Source of the DNA: Fennellomyces sp. T-0311
Taxonomy: Eukaryota; Mucoromycota; Mucoromycetes; Mucorales; Lichtheimiaceae
DNA: 64,000 nt
Assembly (NCBI GenBank): GCA_025266875.1
Contig: JALLLT010000032.1
Location: 248,001 to 312,000 of the forward strand
Direction: 5' to 3'
The notes under the pieces are model-generated. The model ran no database searches. It had not been told where the DNA came from and saw only the letters and a program-made list of their open reading frames with translations. Shown piece after piece: positions 1 through 10,675 of the stretch; the first letter of the stretch is position 1; the number at the start of each line of letters is the position of its first letter. Position numbers and translations under genes: made by a program.

Positions 1-314
1 TATCTATCGCCGAACCATATCTTTCTGAGAATCGCATTGAAGATACGCTTTTCATTTCATTACGTAACTGGAAAGGCTCCGTTTATCACCTGCATGAAGT
101 CTGATATTACCCAGGATTTCCAATGGCATGGCAATCGATAGGTTGCTTAGCAACAGCGATACCACCATGATACAGACAACATTTTGCTGTCGCGCACTAC
201 AAAGAAGTGAAGTCTTCTGCCATCACAGACGTCTGATCGGGGTTTACTTTCTACCGGGCCAGCCGCAAATAAATTTTAAAGCCTTTTGTTGTCTTTCACC
301 CCTTGTCGATAAAA
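1..314. other. Upstream flank of the PPR gene
   Basis: No gene is supported here. The stretch probably holds the 5' leader and promoter of the PPR gene that begins at 315. Small open frames are short and overlap that gene in other frames. Confidence 0.4.
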
Positions 315-1595
315 ATGTTGAGACGGCCAGTGACCATGATGCTCCCCAGAGCACGCATTCCTGCCCATGCAATTGCCGTACGCCATGCACACACCGTGAA
401 GCAATTGCATTATCGTCCGGTGAAAGCCAACTCGAATCCAAAGTTAACCCGATCACTTCGAGATGCCGTTCGAAAGCACAATGCAGGAGCTGTTTGGAAT
501 GCCTACGTTGCTCTAAACGACAGTAATCAGCTCAACAAGTTGCCTTTGGAATACCATTCGATGGCGCTTCAATCGTTCCGGTTAAAAAAACTGGTTGCAT
601 ATGGACCGGAAGAAATCGACACTGTCAAGGAGCGTCTGCTGTATATCTGGACCAACATGCAGGCATCGGGCCACAAACCTGATGTACGCGACTATAACCA
701 CATTATCGACTTTTTTGGTCGTGCGGGTGACTGGGAGGCATGCAACAAGTACTTTGAAGAATTGGAATCGCAAAGAACTACTTCTTCGCTGTGGAGCAAA
801 GGACTGCAACCTACGGTATACAGCTATAACGTATTGATGCGTGCAGCCATTGCCAATAACCGACCCGAGCAAGTGTTTGTGATCCGCAACAAGATGAAGA
901 ATGCCGGTGTTCAACCGAATGCATTCACTTACGACACCATGATTGAAGCCCATGGACGATTGGGTAATGTCAAAGGTGCTGATCGTGTATTCCAAGAACG
1001 GTATGGGCCCAGGGAAAAGAAGCCTGTGGCAGCACCAGCCAAAAAGTCGCGTTTTGCTTCTTTGCTCTCGTCCTACTCCACACCGCCGGCTGCTAATCCC
1101 GATATCCTCGGCACTCTTGTCCGTCAAAATACACTGACCGAATCAGGCAAGCCCAAGCCCTCGACGCATACCTTTGTTGCCTTGCTCGATGCTCATGGTC
1201 GTCAGGGCAATTTGCGAAGTCTCGAATATATCTACAAAACCATGTTGCCTGCCTACAAAGTCAAGCCTGATCTCGAACTGTACAATACCATGATCCGTTG
1301 GTACTGTGAACATCGCAATGTCGACAAGGCTCGTCGCGTGTTCTTTGACTTGGAACGTTCGGGACTTCAGCCAAGTGTTGTCACATTTAATTATCTCTTC
1401 CGCCACGAGGCTCTCCGTGAACGAAACCCGCGTACGGCCGAAACCTTGCTGGACTTTATGAACAACATGTATAACCTTCAGCCATTACAGTCCATGTATC
1501 GTGCACTTATCAAGTCTTACAACAAACGAAACCTGGATGAGGATGCTGACCGATTATTCCGCGAATACATGTCCAAAGACCCCTCCCAACGATAA
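315..1595 (+). CDS. Mitochondrial pentatricopeptide repeat (PPR) protein
   Basis: A single-exon gene of 426 aa. The first ATG is at 315; the open frame extends a little further upstream but has no ATG there. The first 30 residues are rich in Arg, Ala and hydrophobic residues and lack acidic ones (MLRRPVTMMLPRAR), as in a mitochondrial targeting peptide. From about residue 110 there are several 35-residue helical repeats of PPR type. Examples are KPDVRDYNHIIDFFGRAGDW, QPTVYSYNVLMRAAIANNRP, QPNAFTYDTMIEAHGRLGNV and KPDLELYNTMIRWYCEHRNV. PPR proteins bind organellar RNA, so a role in mitochondrial RNA processing, stability or translation is likely; the target cannot be read from sequence. No intron is seen. 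The nearest neighbour is the GATA factor on the other strand about 1 kb downstream. Confidence 0.9.
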   Translation: MLRRPVTMMLPRARIPAHAIAVRHAHTVKQLHYRPVKANSNPKLTRSLRDAVRKHNAGAVWNAYVALNDSNQLNKLPLEYHSMALQSFRLKKLVAYGPEEIDTVKERLLYIWTNMQASGHKPDVRDYNHIIDFFGRAGDWEACNKYFEELESQRTTSSLWSKGLQPTVYSYNVLMRAAIANNRPEQVFVIRNKMKNAGVQPNAFTYDTMIEAHGRLGNVKGADRVFQERYGPREKKPVAAPAKKSRFASLLSSYSTPPAANPDILGTLVRQNTLTESGKPKPSTHTFVALLDAHGRQGNLRSLEYIYKTMLPAYKVKPDLELYNTMIRWYCEHRNVDKARRVFFDLERSGLQPSVVTFNYLFRHEALRERNPRTAETLLDFMNNMYNLQPLQSMYRALIKSYNKRNLDEDADRLFREYMSKDPSQR

Positions 1596-2618
1596 ACATC
1601 TTTTTTGCATTATCTCCTTTATAGCTTTCCCCCACTTTCATCTTCTCTATCGCGTTTGCTTTTTTCTTTAAACACTATCTCTCCCCTCGTACATTGTAAA
1701 TATAGAAGGAAAAACCAAAAAATATTAAAAGTACCGAAAACGTTATTGTTTAAAAAACCTTATCTGTAATGGATTTTCTTTTTTCGTTGTGTCAGGGTGT
1801 TATCAGTGGCGATATGTAGATTTGTAGCAGGTACAGAAATGGAAGAACGGTAGAACATCGCTATATCTTTGACAATCAACATGATAAGGACCCCTCTACT
1901 TACCTAACAGAGCTGCATGTATCACTAAATAATCGACAAGCTAATCTTGACCACGAGTAACAAGCGGAACTCTGCTCCAAAAAAACATGCGCTTAAAGAG
2001 TTTCACTGGCTTTCTAAAAAGGCAGCTCCTGACTAAAAGCGGAATCACATTCAGGTTTTTTTTTTTTTTTACTTATCAGTTCGGGTCGAAAAAAAAGTTT
2101 GATCTTGCGTAGTACGCTTTTTCGTGCACGATAGTGGGAAAAAATATATCAACCGTTTAAAAAAAATGGCGCAATACTACTTGACATTTTTAGCTCCTGT
2201 ACGGCACCCCTTTTCTTAACACAAATAAAAGATAAAAAAATGTTTTACTTGTCAATAGATAAGAAAATGAGGAGGAGGGGTGTTTCGCCCTGATTTTATA
2301 GTCGCTATCGGGCAGCAGCATCATTTAGTCGATGTTAGATTACGTTGTTGCATATGATACTACTTTACATTATTTTGATCGGACATGAAGGGCGATGATC
2401 TAGATCTTCATCTCAATGGATACAAAGCTTTTTGTATATCGTTCAGGCTTACTTTATTGATTATACAACAAAGACACATAGGAAGTACTATTTACTGTTG
2501 CGATTAGGAGCAGAAAGGAAGGGGGACTTGGAGACTGACAGAATGAAAAAAAAAGCAAAAAAAAGGGAATCATGTAAAAGTAATGTAGGTTGGCTTGTTT
2601 TTCTTTTAAAGAGCAACA

Positions 2619-2622
<4 letters not shown>
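1596..2622. other. Intergenic, AT-rich
   Basis: About 1 kb between two convergent genes. It holds homopolymer A/T tracts and no supported gene. The open frame near 2432-2767 runs through the dinucleotide repeat and into the antisense of the GATA factor, so I do not call it. Confidence 0.5.
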
Positions 2623-2649
<27 letters not shown>

Positions 2650-2650
2650 C
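2623..2650. repeat. (AT)n microsatellite
   Basis: An uninterrupted AT/TA dinucleotide run lies directly against the stop codon (TGA on the minus strand, 2649-2651) of the GATA factor, so it forms the first bases of that gene's 3' UTR. Confidence 0.9.
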
Positions 2651-3090
2651 AAGGATGATGGTGGTGATTTGGAGATGATGATGAGGAAGAGGAGGAGTTA
2701 CGCTTGCCGATACCTTCAAGTGGGGCAAGATGGAAACGTGAAAAAGATGGTGATGGAGGGTTGTTGAAACTAGATGATGTCGCTGGCAGCTTATTTCCGG
2801 ACATATCCGTTCGTCCATTCATCATGGGAGGAACGCCGGGTACGGTGGCGGCACGAAATGCTGACGGCTGCTCTTGTTGATGAAAATTGGGAACTGGCGT
2901 TTGTTGTTGTTGTTGTTGCTGTTGTTGTGCAGCACCAAGCATTAATAAGGACGATAGCACGTTGTTATTTGCACCTCCAGAATGACTACTACTTCCATTT
3001 ATCCCTCCTGCTCCTGCACCTCCTAGCAATGAAGTTAACATGGATATTGCAGCGGTAGAGGCCATAGAGAGTTGATGGTTGGATTGCTGC

Positions 3091-3125
<35 letters not shown>

Positions 3126-4175
3126 TTGTTGTTGTTGTTGCTGTTCGGCATAACCAGGCGATTTGGTGATAATGGAATCAAGACCGTGCAATACTTTGGA
3201 AGAATGAGACAGCAGCGAGTTGATGTTGTTAACCTCCTGCTGCAACTCATCGCGTCGTGCCTGCAGAGCCTGTCTCAACTTGGCTGGTTCCAATAGCATC
3301 GTTGCGGCAATGGTTGCCAAGGCTGCTGGGTTGGTTTCTTCCATAGGGCTACCGTTGTTGCCCGTCAACGCATTCATTAGCGTACGAACATTTGGAAGCT
3401 GTTTCATATCATAACCATTTTGTTGGGCGGCTGCTGCGGCTGCTGCCAACGGGTCTGCTTGATCAAATGGTAGAGGGGATGTAGGTGAATTTGTATTATA
3501 CGGCGCACTACTACTTGAGCCCGAAGAGTAAGGTGACCGAGCATCACTTGCACTTGACATCCGTCTTGCATCCATTGATGTGGTGTAGTCATTTTGATAA
3601 CCTCGTTGGGGATCCAAAGCAGGTTTTGGTGCTGGCTCATGTTGATAATGATGGTGATGATGGTGATCGCATGGAGGGGACTGTTGTTGTTGCTGCTGCT
3701 GACGTTGTTGAAAATTGACAAGACTGAATCGTTTTCTGCGTTTGATGACTGTTCTTTTCATGGTGATGGGCCTTTGGACATTGTGAAGTTTATAATAGAG
3801 ACCACAGGCGTTACAGATGGTGTTTCCATTGTCATCGCGTCGCCAAAGCGGCGTTGTTGTGGTTTGACAATTGAAACATTTCGTTACCGGCGGCGTCCAT
3901 CGGGGTTGTTGCTGATATCGTTGACAATCTTGGCAAGCTTCTGAACTGTCGTGTTGATGATGATGATGATGATGTTCGGGAGGGTATGACGCGTTCGTAG
4001 CAGCGTCTGAGGATCGTCTGTTGGAAGTGTCGGGGTCGTCCCATTGGTAGGTCCGTAAGGATACAGCGGAAGGATCTTCGGGTGGCGGAAGTCTCGATGC
4101 GCGGGGATGATCCGCAGTTGGGTGCGTAGGATTGTCGTCCATAATTGTAGTAGCGGTGTTTACAACAAGGGTCAT
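2649..4175 (-). CDS. GATA-type zinc-finger transcription factor
   Basis: A single-exon gene of 508 aa. One class IVa GATA finger lies at about residues 100-124: CFNC, 17 residues, then CNAC, with the TTTTPLWRR core. It is followed by the basic tail [17 protein letters not shown] and a KRRKR nuclear-localisation-like patch. Low-complexity stretches surround it: a His run near residue 68, a second His/Gln region, an alanine run, a glutamine run of more than 20 residues (encoded at about 3085-3145), and a Ser run before a terminal His cluster. A Leu/Arg-rich stretch with coiled-coil character ([17 protein letters not shown]) precedes the long polyQ. Fungal GATA factors read WGATAR sites and control nitrogen, iron or light genes; the sequence does not say which role applies here. 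The finger with 17-residue spacing and the KRRKR tail is unlike light or sexual-development regulators with 18-residue loops. A second in-frame Met 11 codons downstream (4142) is an alternative start. The gene is divergent from the carboxypeptidase gene. Confidence 0.93.
3085..3145. repeat. CAG/CTG trinucleotide tract encoding polyglutamine
   Basis: A nearly pure run of CTG/TTG on the plus strand (CAG/CAA on the coding minus strand) encodes the long Gln run of the GATA factor. Mixing of CAG and CAA codons partly interrupts the repeat. A second, shorter Gln tract is encoded near 2901-2930. Confidence 0.85.
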
Positions 4176-4706
4176 TTATTGCCGTATAGGAAAGGTCGAT
4201 AATATTCTGAAAATCAATATCAAGCGGCAGCAAGCGCTGTTGGTGACCATGTAAAGGGGTGAAAAGTGAAAGAAGCAACAGAAGCGTATGAGAAAGGAAG
4301 AAGAAAAGAAGAAAGAAGGAGAGGAAAAGCTCACCAGTATATAGTGCTCTTGTTTGGGAGAGAAGAGGGCCACAAACGAGATAAAGGCTTCTGTTTGTGA
4401 TTGGCCAGCGATTAGTTGCCATACAGGCTTTGACATTATAAAGTAAAATGGGGGGAGGGAAGGGGAGGGGGTAAGGCCCAACAAGATAAGATATATCCTT
4501 ATCTCAACGCTCTGGCCCTCCGACCCCCCACTCAGCAATAGATAAAACTTGGATTTTTAGATAACTGAAAGAAACGTATGTTGTTGTGTAACCTTGGCAA
4601 CAAACACAGCCTTCTTGGTACATTTACAAGCTCCGGCCGGATTCACCGCCCCCACAAGGTTATCTAACAGAAGGAACGGTATCTTTCCGCTCGCATATCT
4701 TTTTTC
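4176..4706. promoter_or_regulatory. Divergent promoter with clustered GATA sites
   Basis: This 531-bp spacer separates the starts of the GATA factor (minus) and the carboxypeptidase (plus). I read AGATAA or its complement TTATCT at about 4379, 4484, 4499, 4540, 4559 and 4660. Two of these form an inverted pair, AGATAAG - 7 bases - CTTATCT, at 4484-4504. Fungal GATA factors bind such sites and often control their own gene. That this factor acts here is inference. Confidence 0.6.
4450..4471 (+). promoter_or_regulatory. G-quadruplex-like G tract
   Basis: Four runs of three or more G (6, 3, 4 and 5) are separated by loops of only 1-2 A. This satisfies the usual G3+N1-7 quadruplex rule. It lies in the divergent promoter, 13 bp from the inverted GATA pair. 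Confidence 0.6.
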
Positions 4707-6787
4707 ATGCGGTTTTCTACTCGCTTATTTTCACTCGCAGCAGTTACCGCGGTTTGCGCTACTGCCTACGCGGACTTGGGCTTCGTTGATCAAAGTTCCC
4801 TTAGCAATGAATGGGTTAACATTCCAACACCCCTTGCCGAACAACAACACCCTATTTTCCAGCCTCAACAGTTCCGTGTTTTGAAAAGTAACCGTGTGAG
4901 CGGTTATGCAGTACGCGTAAAGCAACCCGTTTCTTGCGAACAAGGCGTACAGGTACATAACACTCTCCTCTTCCTTGGCGCCAACAAACCCCCGAAACCA
5001 CCTCATTTCCTAATGAACTAAAAAAAAACACCACCTTTAGTACTCGGGCTATATTGACAATCTAGAAACGGACGACCACTCATTCTTTTGGTTCTTTGAA
5101 TCGCGTAATGCTCCTAAAACCGATCCTGTTGTGCTATGGCTCAATGGCGGTCCGGTAATGCCTTTTTTACATTTCCACGTTTTCACGATCCCCTAATATG
5201 TTTCAAAACAGGGATGCAGCTCCATGATGGGCTTATGGATGGAGCTAGGGTACGATAGAGAAGAAAGAAAAATATGTATAAACAGTTGATATGAATTCTA
5301 TTAGCCCTTGTCTGGTGGACAAGTCCGGAAACGCAACCGTGGTAAACAAGCATAGCTGGAATAGCGCAGCCAACATTGTTTTTCTGGACCAGGTAAAGCA
5401 TCTTGTTTATCAATGTTTTACTGATAGGCCATTTGTTATCAACTCACACGTTTTTTATATCACTTAGCCTGTGAATGTTGGTTATAGCTACGGAAAGTCC
5501 AAGATAAGAAATTCAAAGCAATCGGCCCGCGACGTTTATTCGTTCCTTCAATTGTTTCTGGGAGAGTTTACTGAATATGCCGATAATCCATTCCATATCT
5601 CCGGAGAATCTTATGGTAACAAACAAATACCATGCACAGAACCGCCAAATCTCACACTATCATACATAGGTGGACATTATCTACCTGCACTTGCTTCGGA
5701 AATTATTAACAAAAATAAGGTTGCTGAAGCAGAAGGTCTCTTGCATATCCCCTTTGAGTCCATGCTGATCGGCAATGGCTGGACAGAACCACGTACTCAG
5801 TTTAAGCATTATGAGTCCTTCTCTTGCGCAACCGACTCACAATGTAAGTTTGTATCATCTTTTGCTGTTATTCGTAACTCAACTGTACTTGGCCATGTTA
5901 TTCAGATAAGCCGATCTTTGAAGAGTCTGAATGTCAGAAAATGAGAGACGCGTATCCTCGTTGCAAATTGCTTATGGATGCGTGCTACAGACTGCCATCT
6001 GCTGTGACCTGTGTTCCTGCCAACATGTATTGCGAGAGAACACAGCAGGGCAACTTTGATAAGACGGGGTTGAACCCTTATGATATTCGCAAGGAATGCG
6101 CTGGCGACAGTGGACTTTGCTATGAGGAAATCACTGCCATTGACAAGTATGCTAATGATCCAGCTCTCCGATGGGAACTTGGTGTCGATGACGAAGCTGG
6201 CGAGTACAGCGGATGCACCGACTCTGTTGGATACCGATTTGGACTCGCTGGTGACGGGTATGTTTTTCCTTTTTTGACGGTTACGTATTTTATTTTTACT
6301 TACGGACAATTTTCAGAGCAAGGGATTTCTCAAAGGAAGTTGCAGAGACTCTCAATGAAAATGTTCGCGTTCTCCTATATGCCGGTGATATGGTAGGCCT
6401 TTTTCAACATCATTCTGGACAATAAAGATACATAAATACTCACATTTTTCTTTTCATCTTAAAGGACTGGGTCTGTAATTGGTATGGTAACAAGGCTTGG
6501 TCACTGGACATGAAATGGCCTGGGCAACAAGGTTATCGTGACGCAAAAGACCTACCTTGGTACAACCAAAAGACACTTCAGCCTGCTGGCGAAGTCCGTT
6601 CGTACGGAAATCTGACGTTCTTGCGTGTGTTTGATGCTGGTCATATGGTAATGTTATGTTTATGTCGGACAAGATTCAGATATTCATGGATAATGATATA
6701 CAGGTCCCTTATGACCAACCCGAAAATGCCCTGGATTTCTTTACCCGATGGCTTGGAAACGAGCCCCTTGCGGAAGAGTTGGCGTAA
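4707..6787 (+). CDS. Serine carboxypeptidase, carboxypeptidase Y type
   Basis: Ten exons can be joined in frame: 4707-4952, 5041-5154, 5212-5249, 5305-5392, 5468-5615, 5670-5843, 5906-6257, 6317-6392, 6465-6647 and 6704-6787, giving 500 aa. All introns are GT-AG and 54-88 nt. The first 22 residues ([20 protein letters not shown]...) are a signal peptide, and a propeptide region follows. Peptidase S10 hallmarks are present in order: YSGYID, WLNGGPGCSS, the nucleophile in GESYGG (about Ser210), DWVCNWYG (about Asp413) and GHMVPYDQP (about His472). The family removes C-terminal residues from peptides at acid pH in the vacuole or outside the cell; yeast carboxypeptidase Y is the model. The length matches the family. 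GATA sites in the upstream spacer suggest control by nitrogen or a related GATA circuit, which is inference. Confidence 0.93.
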
Positions 6788-6953
6788 AATAAGATACCCA
6801 TATACTTTTTCGTATGGAGGAATAAAGGGCCTTCCGATCGTTCCAATAACTCGGAAAAAGCCATGCATATCTTTTCATTGAGCCGCGGAATGGAACCTGA
6901 TGATCCCTAAACTTACACTCATACTGAGGGAATCAAGGAGCTCTGCATACATT

Positions 6954-7579
6954 ATGCGAAATAAGCTCGCGTTGGATTTGAATAAGGGGGGAGGCTTTCT
7001 TTCTCTTTACGTGCAGGATGTAGCTCCGGAAAGGTCCGTTTCTAGGGCCGAGTGATTTCATCTCTCCTTATGATATTTTTGAATTAGCAGCATTGTTTCG
7101 AAAAGAAAGAAACTTGGGTTCCTGCAGACTATACATACCCCCTTTTGAAACCTTTGGCCACGAATATCACTATCTACGACTAAGCAACAGTATATGTACA
7201 CTACAGGTGGGTTTCTTTTTTCTGAAGAGCCGAAGTGTCAACTGTTCGGGTCTCACCGGGATAATGGAAGTTCTAGAAAACCAATTTCTATTGTTCCACG
7301 CATGCAAAGAAGAAACGTATGTTTGATGTATATGATCATTGATTAAACTTTAATACACTCCAGTGACATTTCCCTTCGATGTTCGGCATAATTTCTTTGC
7401 ACCCGCTCTTCCGAAATCGAAGGTTGTTGTACAATACGCGGGGCAAACTTATCCCCAGTATGAGCACGTCAGTCTTGTAGTTGCATATCTCTTTTTCTTT
7501 CATCCCTTGATATAGTTTTTAAAATAACTTACAGGATAGTGCTTCAGAAGAATATCACTATTCTGCCCCCATAAGTTAA
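6954..7579 (+). CDS. Possible PIG-X/PBN1-like gene or relic
   Basis: This was read from fragments in several frames. After an ATG at 6954 there is a short segment with LNKGGGF. A frame follows with PSDFISPYDIFELAALF (about 7050-7110), then in another frame DYTYPLLKPLATNITIYD (about 7130-7185). Next come SEEPKCQLFGSHRD, then FPFDVRHNFFAPALPKSK (about 7370-7425) and a tail ending at a TAA at 7577-7579. The order GF..., ...SPYDIFELA..., ...NITIY..., ...VRHNFFAP resembles PIG-X, the luminal partner of GPI mannosyltransferase I. The expected C-terminal membrane helix is not clear. The frame change between the second and third segments has no obvious intron, so this may be a pseudogene, a sequence error or a misread. 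The assignment is tentative. Confidence 0.3.
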
Positions 7580-8232
7580 TTCTATAAGTCTGCGCTTTAA
7601 TGTATATCGCCATATATCATCTGACTCCTTTATTCTAAAGGACTCCAAGAAAAATAAAAACCAAAAGAAAGAATTGGGATGGTAAATCCTTATTAGCAAA
7701 GTGACCTCTCCATGGAGCCAGAGCTGGTTGCATTGGTTTTGGAAGTTTGTAGCTGAAATGGATCAGTTGTTGCACATGGTCGATCATTTTGGGTAACTCG
7801 CTCCAAATTCGTATCCACACGTAACAGTTACACGTGCAACAGCGATTCTATTATACAGCATTCCATGGTCTATCTGTGCTTTTGTCGATGGATGGCCACT
7901 CACGGTAGGAGCGAACTTTAAATTTACGCGCTAAAGTAAAAAGAGGAAAGCGGACATGATATGACGTAAATGGTTGACTTAGCAATTGTGTTCGATAGAT
8001 ACCCCTTCTATATGATATTACTTGGATACGCATAGAAGGACTCTTGTTTGGTTGTATCACAATGGGTGACCTATTGATGTTGAGCAAATGTAGACTTGAA
8101 GCTTTTTGTCGATACCAGGTACAATGGAAATACTGCATGTGTCACCAAACCTGTCGGCATGACGAAACTCAGAATCCGCAGCCATATGGTTTTGAAGCCA
8201 TGTCTTTTAACTGCAGGTCTTTTCACTTGAAC
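7580..8232. other. Intergenic upstream of SAMHD1-like gene
   Basis: No supported gene. The frame of the SAMHD1-like first exon remains open back to about 8044 with ATGs at 8062 and 8203, so some of this stretch could be coding or leader. Confidence 0.4.
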
Positions 8233-10389
8233 ATGGCGATCGATAACCATTGCAGCAGAGAAAACTACTATCCTGACCATAAGGTCCTGAACGACGATGT
8301 TCATGGTGAGTTTCACTTGTATACGAAATCTCCGAGTTTAATGATCTTCTCACGCTGTTGAAGGCCATGTCAAACTCGATCTCTATACGTTCGACATGAT
8401 TGACACGGTACAATTCCAACGATTACGAGATCTCAAACAGGTATATTAAAAAATGATTTCGTTAAGCGTGAAAGCTGATATCGCTCCGAGTAACCAGCTT
8501 GGTGCATCCTATTTCATCTTCACTGGTGGTTCACATAACCGTTTCGAACACTCGATTGGTAAGGTCTATGACGTCGTGCTTCGAGCATTTTCTGATATAG
8601 GTATAGGTGTCTCCCATCTCGCTGGAGTCCTTATCGAACGCTTTCAAAGAGATCAACCAGAGCTACGCATCACGAACAACGAAGTGAAATGTGTCAAGTT
8701 AGCAGGGTAAGTGTCCCCTTTCCTCACGTGGATCTTGTGTATTGAAATGCAATTATGCCATATATAGACTTTGTCATGATCTCGGTTAGCTATTTTTCAT
8801 GTGGTTAGACTATCTGTGTACTAACTGAATTCGATCTTCAGGACATGGGCCGTACAGTCATGTTTTTGATAATCAAGTCATGCCTCGCGCCCGGTAAGTG
8901 GACCCAGATATGTATAGGGAACCATACTAAGATAATCATAGACCAGGATTGGACTGGTCCCATGAGCAAGCGTCAGAAATGATGCTGGAATATCTAATTG
9001 ATGATAACAACGTTGACATCGAACGGGATGAAGTGAACTTGATCAAAGACTTGATTGCAGGCACTCCACGATCCAAAAGGTACGCTTTTTGAGCTCCATA
9101 ATACGTACCTTTGTTTACTCTGTATCCTAGTCAATATGATGAGCGATGCTTTCTATTTGATATTGTCGCCAACAAGCGAAACAGTGTGGATGTGGACAAG
9201 TTTGACTATATTGAGCGCGATGCGCAAAATCTGGGACTCCGAACCTCGTACGATACAAAGCGGCTTTTGATGTACAGCCGCGTCGTTAACAATGAGATTT
9301 GCTATCATCATAAGGAAGTGGTAGGTTAAGAACAGGATGGTCATTTGACGGATTTGTTAATAATCAGTGAATTGCACAGTATAACCTGTACGAAATGTTT
9401 CACACAAGATACAGTCTGTTTAAGCGTATCTACACACATCGCGTTGGTACGAAAGTAAGGTCATATACGACCGTTGCGCTAACATTCTAAAATAGCTGAA
9501 GCGGTTGAGCTGATGCTTACCGATGCTATGATCTATGCAGGTAAAATTACATTGCAGCTTTTGTTGCGTTGGTACACTAACCTGTGGTTCCATGAAGATT
9601 CCTTTTTAGGTATCACATCTGCCGTGAATAATCCCGAAGAATATCTGCACCTCACGGACGACATCTTGCGTGTAATCGAAAGATCAAAGGCAAATGAGCT
9701 AGCGAAATCACGAAGTATTATGAAACGTTTGCGAACCCGAGATTTATATAAATTTGTCGACGAGTTTCTGTTGCCTCCTGAACTGGCATCACATATCAAC
9801 AAGGTATTATAATGGTGCTTGACACAGCGAATCCATGATATTGTACTAATACATCGTACCGGATAGAACACAATCACCGAGGCTGAGATAGTGTCATATC
9901 AGAGCGACAATGATAATCTGACAGAGGATGATGTGATTGTGAAATGGGTAAAGATTAACTATGCAATGAAAGACAGGAATCCCGTCGATTCAATTCGATT
10001 TTATTCCAAGTTCAACAATCAAGGTAAATTTGAGACGATGCGATTTGCTAAAAGCTGAACTAATCGTAGAATTTTCTTGCATAGAGTCATTTACGATCCC
10101 AAAACAGCAAGTCTCTTTTATGATCCCACAGCAGTTTGAAGAAGTCGCGGTTCGAGTTTTTACTCGTGATGTACACAGAATTACGGCCGTCCAAAAGGCG
10201 TTCCGTCGACTACTGAAGCATATTGTACCCAACAGCTCGGACGCAGAGCCACATGCTGCGCTGACACTTCCAAATGACTATACTGAAATCCTTTTGACGA
10301 AGCGACGACGGTCGCTAAGCTCAAACAGTGCTGATAGCAATGAGATTGTGAAAAAATGGCATGATCAAAGCGAAAACAATGGCAACTAG
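8233..10389 (+). CDS. SAMHD1: SAMHD1-type HD-domain dNTP phosphohydrolase
   Basis: Thirteen exons join in frame: 8233-8305, 8364-8440, 8498-8558, 8607-8706, 8768-8784, 8842-8893, 8942-9079, 9131-9320, 9380-9446, 9496-9540, 9610-9803, 9867-10023 and 10070-10389, giving 496 aa. The metal-binding HD residues are present: His in NRFEHSIG (about residue 68), His-Asp in GLCHDLGHGPYSH (about 106), and the distant Asp in KFDYIERDAQNLG (about 203). Flanking signatures are IDTVQFQRLRDLKQLG and the QYDERCFLFDIVANK block. SAMHD1 cleaves dNTPs to nucleoside plus triphosphate and limits dNTP pools, usually as a nucleotide-activated tetramer. The N-terminal SAM domain of the animal protein is absent. The C-terminal part ends in a Ser/Lys/Arg-rich tail. 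The start is uncertain: in-frame ATGs exist at 8062 and 8203. One exon is only 17 nt. The gene is convergent with the MFS transporter, 286 bp away. Confidence 0.92.
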
Positions 10390-10675
10390 CTGTTTTCGTA
10401 ATAGCCCTCTTATAACCAGCTTGACAGATAAGTATCCTTCTTCTGGCGTTATCATTGCGCATTCTTTATGTATATCTTTCGCTTTTCCATTTGCTCGTTA
10501 CCTGTATGTATATGTCGAATGACAATAAAGCGATGTTTCCTTTGCTCAATTTATGATATCAAACATATTTGACATTGCTTTTTCTACCACTATAAACTAC
10601 AAGATTTTTATTTTTTAACAACTTTACATATATAACTATAAGTATGCAGGAAAAAACGGTAAATTATATATAAAT

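Noticed and set aside
582..1127. A 181-codon open frame antisense to the PPR gene
   Set aside because: It lies wholly within a well-supported gene on the other strand and has no family signature.
2432..2767. A 111-codon plus-strand open frame through the AT microsatellite
   Set aside because: It is created by the dinucleotide repeat and the antisense of the GATA factor C-terminus.
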